Counted from the first letter of the stretch, positions 46,301 through 59,236 are shown. The stretch: 64,000 nt of DNA from Neopestalotiopsis rosae (GCA_023078685.1 JALGAS010000006.1:2790001-2854000); one strand, 5' to 3'. Program-made: numbers and translations. The notes: generated from the letters alone by a model not told the origin.

Positions 46301-47741
46301 TATTCCTCTCCCAATCTTTGGTGATCCCCCCGCGCCAAGTCTCAAACACAATCCGGTGCCTGGGCTGGCAGCTTGGTTATTTCGTGATCCGTTCTGATCG
46401 CCCCCAGGTATCCAGGTAGGTTTGCACCTGAAGTTGGCGAATGATTGCTCTTGTGTTGCCTGTACACCTGGCCAACCCGAACGATTACGAGCGAAACATT
46501 GAAACCGGGGGCTTTCATCCCATCGTAATTTCACAAACGTCTACCACCTCAGATCTTCGGACGACAAGTGCCGTGCTTCAAGTTTACTTGCACAATGTGG
46601 GCATACTTGGGAATGCATACAAACTTACTAGTACTATTCACCACACCAAGGATAATCAGAGTACAATCATGTTTCCCACATGTCATCCAATGAGGGCATA
46701 TGATGGACTGAACTTGATTCGATGTTTATTTTAGGAATACCAAGAAATGCGATGATTTTGATCGCCCTGGCATTCAGTTTACCGTAGAGATACTGAAACG
46801 ATGCTCATCGGCATCATATACAGAATTCCGGTCCTCTAGAGGCTCAAGTACATTCACTCATACCCTTTTGGCATTATCAAGATCTGTGTACTGTGGGTTA
46901 GCAAGCTTTTCAATAATTTGGCCCATATGCAGCGCCAGAAAATGCCGCGCAGGATACGAGCGACTGCAACTCAAAAACCACTCAGGCAATGCTGACAGAT
47001 CGCTTTTGCCAGTTCCTGCGTTTGAGCCATGTCCCAAGGTCTTGGTGAAACACCAAAGATCCATGTTCACGATCAAAAGAACGATCGGTCACGTGGGATG
47101 GACCTTGGCGAAGCGAGAGCGGAAAATCAAATTGCCAACCCCCCCTGGACGCATTGGAACCCCCTCTGAAACCAACCAGAGTTCGGCCGAACAGTCCTTA
47201 TGGGAGGCATGCTGCATAGAAGAGTTGGTGCAATGTCATAATGCCAACGTTTCCAAGAATGGATGGCATGTGGTCCGGAATGGGCTCGGCACGCACACTC
47301 TAGCACTTCCTTCGTCGAATCGCCCCGGCTTCTGCGCATCCGGGCAAATCTTCGTCTGTGATGGCAAATCCCATGGGTTACATACAGGTAATCCGCCATA
47401 ATCTCCATGTTTGATCTCGCGGATCTCGTGAGAAGGCGGCCTTTGTATGGAGGACCTTGACGCGTACGAGAACACCTTGCACCATTGCCCCCGTGCCAAG
47501 ACGACTGATGGACTCGCATCTCTGCAGTTCTAGTGGCTTCCAGCACCGCGGATCTCTTGTATGCTCATGGAGATCCGTTCACTTTGTTTTGCCAAGAGAT
47601 TTGACAGATGGATATATGATCCATCGTCGCCCAACATATTCAAGCTGCTTGTTTGAAACTACACAATGTATACTATATACCAGCAGAATGCCATAGAATG
47701 GCAATATCCTACAATTCCTTTGGATCCAACGCCGGTTTGAC
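43400..47741. other. 4.3-kb gene-poor stretch
   Basis: No supported gene. Many short frames exist on both strands (for example 46868-47401 plus, 47127-47546 minus, 44423-44767 minus), but they overlap one another, lack domains and have no exon partners. The first few hundred bases are the promoter of the secreted NQ-repeat protein. Confidence 0.5.
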
Positions 47742-48760
47742 TCAGAGTTCGCCCACACTGGCGGCGTGGGAGGTCTCCTTGATCCTGTCGGCAATGAGAT
47801 CCAACCAGGCTGCCAGTCGGTATCCAGCCCGAGCCACTAGGACATCAATGACTGGCTCTGCCTTCTTGGCATAGTCACCAGCAAGCTGTTGACCGACAAT
47901 GGCAGCTGGGCCCTCGGGGAAAACTGTGATTTACGATCAGTCGCCTCGTTTTCCTGAGATATATGAACGAAAAACTTACCGTGACTGCAGACATAAGCAT
48001 TCGTCTCATTTGCCCAAATCATCGAGCTGGCAATGGGATCATCAATGTTCAGACCGTTTGCCCAGAGCTTGCTCTCGGCCGTGTACTTTCCATCCTTGAT
48101 CTCAGAGGTGAGATTTGCAGCCCAGGCATGAGCCCCAACATATGGCTTCCTGCGGTTTCCACCCAACATCTGCTCGGCGATGCTCGAGTCCCAGACGTGG
48201 TGCAGATTCAGCTCTGCGTTCTGCCATTTCACGTGGATGCCGTTGCCGCCCTGGGCAACGTTCTCCGTGTGCAGCGGTTGATGAATGTCGCCCACAAAGT
48301 GAATGACAAACTTGGCGGCCTGGGCACGGCGCCAGGCGTAGAGATCGCTGTCCAGCAGCTGGGAGGTGTAGTTCTGGATGGAGCTGACAACGCATCCGTC
48401 CTCCTTGCAGTCCCTCTCAAAGTCGACGCCGCAATAAGTGGGCGGCGAGTCCTTTGCGTCGATAAAATGGAAATTCTTAGTAAATCGGCCCCATCTGGTA
48501 TACCGGATGCTATCCGCCCACGTCGCGACGCCGGCGAGATAGTGCTCGGTATCGTTGCGCAAGAGGTCCTGGAAATAAGCAGCCGTCTCGTCCTTGACAA
48601 AGTTGCTGGCAAGGTAGGCGACGGTAATGTGACCCAGACCTGTTGTAGCACTTGAGATCAGTACATTTCTGGTACGTTTACTGCTGCTCTACTTACTGCC
48701 CCAAGCTGCTACGCTGGGTAAAAGCAGACTAAGTGCTGCGGCGCCGGCTCCCAACTTCAT
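47742..48760 (-). CDS. Secreted S1/P1-type zinc nuclease
   Basis: Minus strand, exons 48760-48697, 48639-47980 and 47923-47742; 301 residues; introns 57 and 56 nt. The signal peptide MKLGAGAAALSLLLPSVAA ends before Trp20, the N-terminal tryptophan that serves as a zinc ligand in P1 nuclease (WGSLGHITVAYLA). Other metal-site motifs are present: THW-equivalent TWADSIRY, FHFIDAKDSPP, FVGDIHQPLHTEN and LNLHHVWDSSI. Conserved cysteines and several N-glycosylation sites occur. The enzyme should degrade single-stranded DNA and RNA to 5'-nucleotides outside the cell, commonly for phosphate or nitrogen scavenging. Length matches the family. Confidence 0.94.
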
Positions 48761-49967
48761 CGTGATACACCGCTGCAAAAGGCTCAAACAAACTTATACT
48801 CAAATATAATAAATGCAGTCTATTTCGTTTGTGAATGACAGCAAGACGCAGATACAATCACAAATGATAATGCCCCTTATGAGATGTATGACAGTCGCAA
48901 GTCGTGCCGAAGCTATCTAAGTACGGAATAAATGGGGGCTGACACGCCCGCTGGCTCAGGCGCCAACTCAGAGACGCGACCGGTACTTGGTTGGCAAGGG
49001 AACGTGACACCCTGGGGTTGGCTGATTCGCTCTGAGAGCTTCTCAGGTGACCATGCTGCGGCCATCCATATGAGGCCTCTTCACATCAAATGAGCAATAA
49101 TGCTTGTGTTTCTTCATATTGTGATCGATTGAAACATATTGGTGATGTTGCTTCTTTGAGGTCTGTTTGATCTTGTTGTACAGATACTGTTATGTGATCT
49201 GCGGGTACGGTGTACTGGCCCACACCAGCTGAAAGCTCCTTTGACCTTGTCCGGCCAGAATCGAGAACCTTATCGGGTTATGACTGTCGGCTTTACTTAC
49301 TGGATATCTGTTATTTTGTACTTTCAATATAAGTAAAAAAACAGTGTAGCCTGTAAATAGCATATATACACAAGTCTCGAGTAAAACGCCAAGGCTTGAT
49401 TGACTTTTACCACCTAGTATCGTGAACACCCAGTCACCTTCACCGACTTCGGTGTATCGCCAGAAGCGCGGTAACGACGTCACTGCCCAGTGATGTTAAA
49501 CCACTAAGATCTAAGTGGTCGGCTACAATGCCTTGATGCATCCGCACGGCAGCGCTAGGGGCGCTAGAGCCTTGCAACCCCCCAACACGGCGTACACGAG
49601 TCCACTAAGGCCCCATTCGGTGCATAGGTGCATTCCCCATTACTTGCCGAAATGGCTCTTATCTACACACAAGCGTCCGCGTTGATCGTCCTTATCATCA
49701 GCTGTGGTTGAGCGAGGAAGAAAAAAAAATCTATTATGGCTGAGCCGGACCTGGAAGGAGACCCATGACTCCCTTGCAAACTCTCAAAACCCCACGTTTC
49801 TTCTCATCGCATGATCCATTTCGGAAAGAAAGAGGCTGACATCTCGGAACACATTTTTCTCTCTTTTCCTTTGTTCCTCCTCTCACCTATTCACAACAAA
49901 ACTCGCATCGAAAATCATCAATTCTGAACTCTCACCTTGCGACAGGCAAGGGAAGTTCTGATTAGCT
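48761..49967. other. Divergent intergenic region between nuclease and PQ-loop genes
   Basis: About 1.2 kb; shared upstream region of two divergently transcribed genes. No gene seen. Confidence 0.55.
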
Positions 49968-51308
49968 ATGGCGGCGCTCTTATCGCAAGACGTCCCAGTC
50001 ACTGAGGCGCTATCTGGAATCTTTGGCAGCATCAGTCTGACGGCATGGATCTGCCTGCTGGTAAGTCTGCCGACGAGAAACGCTTGCGACACGTCGGTCT
50101 GGGATCCATTGCTAATCATCCAATTATCTAGATCCCCCAGCTCATCACCAACTACAAGACCAAGAGCGCTGATGGTCTGTCCATGGGCTTCCTGCTGATT
50201 TGGCTCTTTGGAGATATTGCAAACTTGTCAGGTACGTGCGCTGCCTATAGTCCGACCCCGCTATGACATGCCTGGCCTACCCTTCTATACCGTCGTGTCA
50301 AAAAAAAAGATGTTGTCGCAAAAGCGAGTACACAAAATAGCCTTTTTGGCCCGTCATTGTCTGGGACTGCAAGTTTGACAACAGTTGCTGCTCCCAAGTG
50401 ATGCAAGGGTCCAGGCACGTGCTCAACTTTGCTGCTTATCTCCAAAAAAGACCAAGGGAAAAAAAAAACTGACTCCAACCGATTCCTGCAGGGGCGCTCG
50501 TCACCGGAATCGCACCTACCGCTACCACGTTAGCTGCATACTTCTGCTTCTCCGATCTCGTCCTCATTTCGCAGTGCCTGTACTACAACACCATCAACGC
50601 CCGCCGCGCCGCCCGCCAGCGCGCCCAGTCGACGCAGACCAACGCCTCCGAAGATGAGCCGCTGCTGCGACGCCGCTCGTCTGCGGGCATCCCCGGCTCG
50701 CAGCGCCGCCCCTCTGTCCGGAATGAGGAGTCTGGCCTCGGCGACTCCCTCACCCGCATCGTGACCGGCGAGGACGAGACCCCCGACAGCCACCGATGGC
50801 TGCACAACACGCTGAGCTTGGCTGCCGTATACCTGCTGGGCACAGCTGGCTGGTTCGTGTCGTACAAGGTCGGCGCGTGGGATGGTCCTGAGGAGCCCGA
50901 TGCTCCCGCCGCCGCGTCGTCGATCGCCGGTATCGTGGGCATGTCGCTGGGATACCTCAGTGCTCTGTGCTATCTGTGCGCCCGCATCCCCCAGATCATC
51001 AAGAACTACAGAGAGAAGTCCTGCGAAGGTATGTGCAATTGAATAATGATTCTTGGCAAATGAGCGCGGAACGCATGACTAACAATGATGCTACAGGACT
51101 TGCGCTCCTCTTCTTCCTCCTCTCCTTGACGGGCAACCTGACTTACGGACTGAGCGTCTTCAGCTACTCGCAGGACGCCGAGTACATTGTCAAGGCGATC
51201 CCCTGGTTGCTGGGCTCTTTGGGTACCATGGTCGAGGATGCCATTATCTTCTATCAGTTCCGAATCTACGATCCGGCACGACAGGCCAAGCACGCCGACG
51301 CTGCTTAG
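49968..51308 (+). CDS. PQ-loop repeat transporter (vacuolar basic amino acid transporter type)
   Basis: Four exons: 49968-50060, 50132-50231, 50492-51028 and 51097-51308; 313 residues; introns 71, 260 and 68 nt. Two PQ-loop motifs are visible: IPQLITNYKTKSADGLSMGF near residue 32, and ARIPQIIKNYREKSCEGLAL near 235. Seven hydrophobic segments surround a hydrophilic central loop (RRAARQRAQSTQTNASEDEP). This is the layout of the yeast Ypq1-3/Rtc2 proteins and human PQLC2, which move cationic amino acids across the vacuolar or lysosomal membrane. The C-terminal part VEDAIIFYQFRIYD is family-typical. The 260-nt intron is long for this window but has a good CTGAC branch site and a CTGCAG acceptor. 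Confidence 0.92.
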
Positions 51309-52137
51309 GAGGATAACGAGGTTTCGCAAAGGCACAACCGGCATTCTTACGTGCTATTGCTCGTCTGCTGCATTTGCATTGCATTGTGTGGAGTTCAGGC
51401 GTTATCAATCATTACCAGGGATAATGATTTCTGCATCATCTCGTTTATAGGTACTGCTTTACGCGTACTTGATTTGGAGGCTTGCTTTAAGCACTGGGGG
51501 ATCTGAACAGAATGGGAAGAACCAAATTGGCTAGAAGTGGTGCAACGGGCACATCTAATCTACCACAATTATATCGTGCGTGCGTTTGATATTGAGCTGG
51601 TCATGCCAAATCCATATGACGAATTTCTTAAGAAGAATTATGGAAAGAAGTGTATATGCATATAAATGTATTCCATTGGTGGCCGTTCATCTCGTTAAGT
51701 ACGTGAGGACGCCCCATCAAACGCTAATAATCACAAACTCATCGCTGTCCCATCGATGCTCTCCTGCCCAATTTCTATCTCCCAAAACACAAAATAACCT
51801 CGATCGCGCGCACCCTCTACTTCCTCCTTTCGCCAGTCACATGTCGGCACAAACTCTCCAAAACTTGGCACTATCTCGACGAACAATGATGCACTTCGAT
51901 GGTTGAATGAGTGGTTTGGCCATTGATGCATACTCGATGCGGAACACAATTATCGTCCTTGGGGAGGTGCCGCGGAACTGATTTTGACGTCTCCCGCACC
52001 TCGACCCTGCCTGTCTAAATCCTCGAAGAACGTTCTTCAAGGCGATTATCTCTTTTTTTGTCTGTCCGACATTGCCAGAACAGAATGCTGGGGGTATCGA
52101 AGGGAGTGTATTGAAACAAAATGAATCATTTGGTTGT
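51309..52137. other. Intergenic region downstream of the PQ-loop gene
   Basis: About 830 bp. A 115-codon minus-strand frame at 51837-52184 overlaps the next gene's candidate second exon but in another phase and shows no domain. Confidence 0.45.
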
Positions 52138-52361
52138 TCAGTTTCGGAGCAGACTGTATATATTGGATTAGCTTTCATGTTCAACAGGTATAACAGCCGT
52201 ATACTGTGAACTTACCCGCAGCCATTTGGTGTCGTCACGCCAAAGAAGCAGTCATCGTCGGTCTTGGGCACCACCTGGTTCGCCTTGATGGGGGTGATGA
52301 TGACACCGGCCGAGGCCATGGAGGTGGCGAGGGCGACGACGAGAGCAAAGACGGTCTTCAT
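52138..52361 (-). CDS. Very small secreted protein with paired cysteines
   Basis: Minus strand. The unspliced frame runs from ATG 52361 to TAA 52212 and encodes 49 residues: a signal peptide (MKTVFALVVALATSMASA), then a short mature part with KANQVVPKTDDDCFFGVTT and PNGCG. The terminal TAA is part of a consensus donor (GTAAGT at 52215-52210). If the intron to 52154 is removed (GCTAAT branch site, TACAG acceptor), the end becomes GCGLLRN at 52138, 53 residues in all. The gene resembles small secreted proteins of plant- or insect-associated fungi in size and layout, but I recognise no family. Its smallness makes a chance frame possible; the textbook signal peptide argues against that. Confidence 0.5.
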
Positions 52362-53725
52362 TTTGACTTTTGTGGATTTTCTCGAAGCGGATGAGTTTTT
52401 AATGATTGATTTGTTTGAAGCGACGGTGATGGTTGAAAATAATAATGTCAGACCAGCTGTATTCGAAGGCGTTTACAACGCGATTACTGAGAAACGAAGA
52501 GAAAGTTGGAAAATGGTTAGAATGAATGTAATGCACGTAGATCACAGATCTTCACAAGAATAGTATGAATAGTATCAAAAGAGAAGAGAGGAAGAGAAGT
52601 CGGCAGGAAATGCAGCCAGAGTCAGAGAAAGCACAGCATGCGGCACCAGCCGAGAGGCACACCTGCAGTCTGGGGGGCGAACAGCCAATGAATGAGGAGA
52701 CACACGGACGAAATACTACGATGTAATTACTGGAGCCTGCCCGTCAGGCCTGGATTCCAAGCATGTCATGTCAGGTGAGGTTCCCAAGCAAGTAAGTCTC
52801 GTCCGCCAAGACGAGACAGCATTGCCGTACTCCGAGCAAGAGAAATGGTACGACTTGCCAGGCGAGGTGGCTGTGCCTGACGAGAGGAGAGAGAGAAGCA
52901 GAACATTGGACGTCGAGTTGTGCATGACACGGGAGCTGTCGCAGGGGTTTGTTCTCGCGATGCCCGGGTTTCAAGGGGGGACACCAGACTGACCGCTGAC
53001 TGGCTGGCATAGCGCGGTACACCTGAGCGCTTATATTCTACAGCAGTGAGCTAAAGAAAAGCAATGTAACTCGGCGGCAAGGGAAAACATTGTTCTTTAG
53101 CACCATTACTCACATTCGATGATATGTCAATAGAAGATTTACCAAAAGACGATTGAAAATATGTCTCAAAGAAATGAAAGATGCATCTTGATTGAGGCTC
53201 AACTGGACGACAAGCTTTTGAATAGAGTTTGTCGACGGGCGTTTTGGATTCTCCCCGGCAGTGTGTGAGAGTTGACAGCTTTGGGGGCGCCCAGGGGGTT
53301 CGAGCGTCGCGAACCCGTCAGAAGGAGGTGGGGGCTCCAGGGGTCTGCGGCCTGGACCCTGGACCAGTATACTCGGGCGTCATGCTTACCGCCTATTGGT
53401 CACCTGCTTGCATTATTATAAAGAAATTGAATAAGATTAAAAAGCAGAATAGGAATAGGAATAGGTATGCAAATTGACCTGACTTTCAGTTTGTATTTAT
53501 ACGTGCGTATTATTTCATCCAATTAATGGGCAATGGTGAGATATGCAATGTTTTTTGTCATTCGCGTTTAGTCTTCTATCTTATCAAGTCGCATAGGAAT
53601 ATGGATGAAAATGTGAGTTTAATAGAATACCGAACGGAAGACCACGTCTGGCCCAAACATCGCCAATCAAGATGAGTTTCTCGCTGAGCTGCTGGTGGAG
53701 AAGGTCTACCGGTAGCATATCCGCA
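52362..53725. other. Intergenic region
   Basis: About 1.4 kb. It holds the presumed upstream region of the small secreted gene and a short AATAGG triplication near 53448-53466. No other gene is supported. Confidence 0.5.
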
Positions 53726-56700
53726 TCAATATAAAGTTGAGAGTCCTTTGAGGTTGGCTTGGTTCAATTGTGACATAGTGCACCACGATGCTGTTGGCTC
53801 GTCGACAGTATTTACGCAGCTTGTAGTCTGGATGGCTGACTCTTGCAGAAGGCGCGCGATCGCGTGATGACCATTGGACTGAGCAGATTCGATAGCCCCA
53901 TCGTACGGTGTAATGCCTGGGTGACCACTGATACCACCAGCGTTCAACAGTAGCTGCACCATGTCTAACCGTCCATAGAACGCAGCCAGGTCAAGAGCTC
54001 GAGGCGTTAGGAGAGGCCCATGACCCTCGTCCATAAAATGCGGACAGCCACGCTGATCGTAAGCGATTCCTTCGTCGAGACCAAAGTCGCCCTTCGATGG
54101 GTGCCTATACATAAAGGACATTTGATCGTGAAAGGAGCGATTTGAAAGATGTGACAGTCCAATCATTACTCTTCTCACCGTAACATTTGGATTGGCTCCG
54201 TTTTCTAAAAGCACGCCGGCAATATTCAGGGAGCCTTCCTCGGCAGCATGGTGCAGCGGATTTAGTCCCTGTGCACCTAATTCTTCAATATCTGCTCCAG
54301 ATTTTATCAAGAACATCATAAAGTCCAATGCAGCACGATTCTCCGGTAACGATAAACATAGTTTAGTGCACCGGTTCAATGCCGTTGATAGGATCAACGA
54401 AGCTTCCTGCTCGTTACTCCCACGCTGTAGTAGTTTTCGAGCCATATCCAACCGCCCTGACTTTATCGCGGCTTCCATTGGGGTTTGAGTGTCTGTTTCA
54501 GAGATGCAACGGGGATCATAACAGAGATCGATGCTCTCGTTTGATTCAAGTAGGCCAAAAATCAGATTATCTTCAATACCAGGATGCGTGATCAGTGCTG
54601 CCAATAGCCTCGATGGCGATTTCATACGCCAAGACTGTTGTTGCCGCGGCGAAAAAATCGTTGCTCCAGCTTCGATCAACCTTCTACATATTGAGAGAGT
54701 TGCCGGACTTGTTGGCCGAGGCCGTATCCAATGGTGAAACAATGCCGGCTGTAGAATTGACAGGCCACCGTGGGATTAATCATGGACACTGGCACCTTGG
54801 TGCAGTAGAAAATTGATGACTTCTGGCGAGTGTTCTTCGTCCAGGGCGTCGTAGAGCATTGTCGTACCTTCATTGCACGGGGACGAGTGAACTTTTACAC
54901 CTCGTGCCACGAAGAAACGGATCAGACCGAAACCGCAGCCCCATTTCACCGCGCAATGCACCAAGTTACGGCCTTCAAATTCTGCGCCCCAATCGACACC
55001 TTTCGAGTGAAGCCAGTCGCATTGCAAGGAAGCCACCTCTGGCTCGCTCCTCCCCCAGCGCATTACTGCACGTGTCATGGATAAACTCCCGTCAAGTCGG
55101 ATATCAAATCCTGCCGTAAGTAGAATTTTGTACATATCATTGACTGCCTCCGGAGCCAAAAGTCGACCACTATCAACAGGATCACGAACGGCTTGTACAT
55201 TCGAGTGACCTCCGGCACAGAGGTTGGTCCATTGCTCTTCGCCCCCACTCAGAAGAGCATCGAGAAGGTTGTGTTGATTACAATCCACTCCGGCATTGAA
55301 GAGGGTCTGGAGCAGGGCCGTGTCACGGTTCTTTGAAGCTTGGAAAACTGGAACCCATTGATCAGCCAGATCGAAGTGGATCTCTGCTGAATAGTAGCCC
55401 CAGGTCTCAGGTTGGGAGGTTTGTGAAAATATCTCTTGAACGTTCGGGTCTACCCCCATCTGAATCAAAGTCTGTGAGACATTCAAATCACCTCTCAAAG
55501 CAGCTTGAGAGAGTGTTATTTCGAGGAGAAGATTCCGGTCCGAGCCTGACGGGGTGGTTCGACTATTCAAATATTGTAGCAGTTCGCTACAGCTACGCGA
55601 CGCTGAATAATACAGCCCCGGCACAGTAAGGGAGTCTTTGATCCTCTTGCTGTTCTTCGATACCAGGTCGAAGGCAACTCGCAAACATGTCCTATCTGCG
55701 GAGTGATACCACAGGAGGTCCGACAAGTAATTTGGTCTATTGGGCAGCCAACCCAGTCGTCTGAAAGATGATTGTTCCTCCAGATTGTCGAATACCATAT
55801 CCCAGTAGGTTTCCAGGTCAAAATCGACTCCTTCGTCCAGCAGTACTTTCAGACAACGAAGCGTGTTATGTTGGTTCTCATTAGTGCTTCGACCCAGAAA
55901 TATTCTACTAATGATGCCAATGTTGTACAGTTCTGCTGTTGCGCCAGAATATAGCAAATCCGCCATTGTTTCCGGATCTGATCGTAAGAAGGCGACTTGA
56001 AGCGGTACCGAAGGACTCTTGAAATTGTATGGGTAATGTTTAGTGTTGGAAATGCCTATGAAAGGTGTCATACCCGCTTGTTTAAGGGGTCCTTCAGGGG
56101 ACAGTCCATTTTTGAGCAAACGCCTGGCCCAGTCACGAAGGCCGAGCCATATGGCTGTGCCTAGGACATCTCCAGCATTTGCTTCTAGCCATTCCCCATC
56201 ATGTATCACCAACCCGGTCTCAAGGAGCTTTAAAAACGCGTTTTGGCATTTTAGCACGTTGGATATGAGGACCAATTGTTCCCAGGCAGCTGCCACTGTG
56301 GATAAAGGAAGCGAGAAGAGGCCTCGTAGAACTCCCAAGTCAGCAGACTCTATCCATTCAATGATCTCTACACCTTCGTGCTTGTGGATTTTCTGCTTGT
56401 TCGAGAGCACAAAGAATACGCGCATCAATTGATCGAATTCGAATTTCCCGCCGACAAATGCGATGTTACGGGTGGTTAAGCGATCGTGCCGGCGCTCTTT
56501 CGTCATTATAGTTTGTTTCGCTGTCCCATTTCGGTAAGAGCCACCAAGAGCCTCGTAGTTTATGCGAATGTTGGAATGTTCTGGGAGCTGTACTGATCCT
56601 ATTGATTGGTGGCGAACACCTGTGTATGCTGGTGACGGTGATGTGGAAGCGTCCATGTTGTCTGCATGATGGAATTATAAGCTGTCTCGTTCCTGAATAA

Positions 56701-57507
56701 TACAAAGCGTGACTCACAGTGAGGTTTGATAGTCTCCGCAAACTTGTTGAAAGGTAAGTGAAGCCTCATTTCTTCCACCGAGACTTGCACATGGCGTTGT
56801 CTTTGTGCCATGCCGGTGTTCATCGGTAGCATGTCTAGTCCAGGGGCAACTTGATATACTGACTGCCCCAAAGTCTGAATTGAAAGTATGTTTGTAGTGA
56901 TTGTAGTATTAATTATACTCATGCCTGGAGCTTCATCTCTGCTGGGTAATACTGGTGACGGTGTTCGCATTGTGATGCCTTCTGGCAGTGGGTGTGCTGG
57001 CCCTCGCATCTGTTAATGAATATTGCTCAGAGTACATCTGATCACACTCACCTCGCTCTCGTCGCCCCCTGTGTGGCAAGTTTCGGTCGTTTTTCGACCT
57101 CCGAACTGCCCTATCGACGCGCGGCTTTTCCATCAAGAGTCCTTGAAGGTAGACATTGCTAGCCTTTCCCTTTTGTCGTCGTTGCTCACGGTGGTATTCG
57201 ATGGCTAGCCAGTCCTCCTTCTTCAAGTTCTTTCGAAACCCCAAATGCTCTCTCAAAATGACTTCATAGTCTATCAATCTGTTCGCCTGCTGTGAGAACT
57301 TGTTTTAAGCTCATCCTGAAGGGAAGAATACCTGAATTCGGGAAATCCGTGTTCCGATTCGAGTACATGTTTGACTTGCGCTAGGGTGCGATTCTCAAGA
57401 AGAAACAATCGATGAATCGTCTCCCGGTTCTGATTCCAAACTGTCATGTCCCTCTCAGGCCAAGCCTGCGCATGAGCATGCTGATTACAAGGTTGCGAAC
57501 CAGCCAT
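53726..57507 (-). pseudogene. Clr5-domain ankyrin-repeat protein with one in-frame stop
   Basis: Minus strand, exons 57507-57332, 57278-57052, 57002-56718 and 56661-53726, about 1207 codons. The N-terminus is a Clr5 domain (ENRTLAQVKHVLESEHGF, then REHLGFRKNLKKEDW), named after a fission-yeast silencing factor and common in filamentous fungi. A linker and a C-terminal half of ankyrin-type repeats follow (LSQAALRGDLNVSQTLIQMG, DMYKILLTAGFDIRL, GLNPLHHAAEEGSLNIAGVL, AAFYGRLDMVQLLLNAGG). TAA at 54776-54778 interrupts an otherwise continuous frame between two repeats (GASVHD-stop-SHGGLSILQ). Removal of 54749-54787 as a 39-nt intron would also keep frame, but the donor is poor and the size is below normal. 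It may be a nonsense allele, a truncated but functional gene, or a readthrough case. Confidence 0.7.
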
Positions 57508-58247
57508 TGCTCAGGTTCTGGTGCACAAGATGTTGTGAAAGAAGATTTAGATCCTCAAGGTCTTGCCTAGATGTCTCCCATCTCATGTGATGGTTAGGTC
57601 TGAAGCTTGCACGTTACAAAGAGAAAAACAGATGATCTTGATATGGGAGTTCGGAAGTTCTAAAGTAGTCTGTCGAAGGTCGATGTGTGGCCGATTCGGC
57701 AGTATTTCTATGCTCAGCCTGATCGGCTTTCGAGCAACTCCCTACTCTCTTTACGATGAACAGAATCTGACCAATGGTTGACCGGCACGTCCCAACCTGT
57801 TATCCTGCACAGCGATGGCAAGGATGTTATTAGCTGCATGGCCAGAATCTAACCAACCACAGTGCTTGATATGCTGCAAAAGCCTGAGGCGTCCACACCT
57901 GATCGAAACTGGCTCAGTTCCAGATCCCAACGTGAGCCGAGAGCGCAGCCTCATCGACCTGAAGTCATTGTTGGGGTCTGATTCGGTTCAAGCGCGTGAT
58001 GTTCATAATCTAGCCTATTAGACTGCTATCTGAAGCCGAGCTTCGAAGTCGCTACGCCAGTACGGAGAATCTACGCCGTCGGTATATGTGGCCAAATTCT
58101 GATTGATACGTCAAGCAAAAGCACGTTTCAACTACGGATATGCATGTAGAGCTTGAAGGGACTTGCGCTATGCATGTCAGCAAAATTCAAAACAAGATAT
58201 TCGTTTTTAATCTTTCATGACAACTTCTGACTGCAAAGACTAAATCC
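57508..58247. other. Intergenic region
   Basis: About 740 bp between the Clr5-ankyrin gene's start and the 3' end of the NmrA-like gene. Nothing supported. Confidence 0.55.
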
Positions 58248-59236
58248 CTAGTATTTGTCATTCTTGAATGAAATAGCAATCTTGGTGAACTCATCCATGT
58301 CCTCCTCGGGCAGCCCCAGCAACTCATTCTGCAGCCCGCGCAGATTCTCATAAACCCCCGAGCCATCGGGGTAAAACATGCGGGTATACATGGCCCGCGC
58401 AAACCCCCGCATGTTGCCCGACTGCATAGCCTTGACGCCGCCCGCATAGCGCTCACGGCTATCCTCGTGGGAAATTTTCCAGTCTTTTTCCGTCGTGCCC
58501 GTGACGCGCAGCAACGAGTCAAACATGTCGCGCTGGCTGACGCAGAACGAGGAAATGTAGACAAACTTGTTCTTGAACGCCGCGAGCTCGGCCTCGGGCA
58601 GGGACAAGAGGCGCGCGACGGCGAGGCCGGACTGCGGCCACGTGGTGGTGTTGATGGGCTGTTTGCCGTCGTCGAAGAAGACGACGGAGCGCTCGTTCAG
58701 GTCAAAGCCGTAGCGGTCGGGACCCCCGCCGAGACTGAACTCGTACCAGAAATTGGACACGATGGAGATCCAGGCGCTCTTGCCGAGCTCTTGGATATTT
58801 TTCAGGACCGCACGGTTTGCAGGGCCGAGGAGCGTCTCGTCGCCGAGCTTCTCGTTGGCATGGTCGCCGCCCCAGTTGTTGGGAATGATGTAGGGGACGC
58901 CCGCCTGCGCGGCGGCCTCGTTGAGCTGGACCTGCGTCTCGCGAGGGGCCTGGACGCTCATGGTGACGATGAGAACATCTTGGCCCTTCAGGGCCTCGAC
59001 CAGGGACGACTGTTCGGAGTAGTTGACCTTGGCGACTTTTACCCCCTCGGGCATCACGGCCTTGCTGTCGACGCGGGTGATGGCGGTGACATTGTGTTTA
59101 CCAGTCTTGAGAAGCGCATCGACGATGAATTTGCCGACAGAGCCCGTGGCCTGAAAATTTGGGTTAGTATTAATGATACAAAGGTTGCTAAGAGTTGACA
59201 TACTCCAACGATGGCAATGTTCTTGAGATGGGACAT
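58248..59236 (-). CDS. NmrA-like / isoflavone-reductase-like NAD(P)-binding protein
   Basis: Minus strand, exons 59236-59204 and 59150-58248; 311 residues. The 53-nt intron interrupts the dinucleotide-binding motif, which reads NIAIVGATGSVGKFIVDALL after splicing (GxxGxxG). The start MSHLKN comes just before the first strand of the Rossmann fold. The middle (VNYSEQSSLVEALKGQDVLIV and PYIIPNNWGGD) and the C-terminal part fit the atypical short-chain dehydrogenase group that includes NmrA and phenylcoumaran/isoflavone reductase-like proteins of fungi. Members are either redox sensors or small-molecule reductases. The active-site Lys/Tyr pattern is not clear here, so substrate and role are open. 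No signal peptide. Confidence 0.86.

Noticed and set aside
46868..47546. Overlapping frames of 177 (plus) and 139 (minus) codons
   Set aside because: They overlap on opposite strands, neither has recognisable domains, and both contain Cys/Trp/His-rich noise.
53281..53312. Short GGGTTCG/CGAACCC inverted repeat
   Set aside because: Stem of only 7 bp with no further structure; expected by chance.
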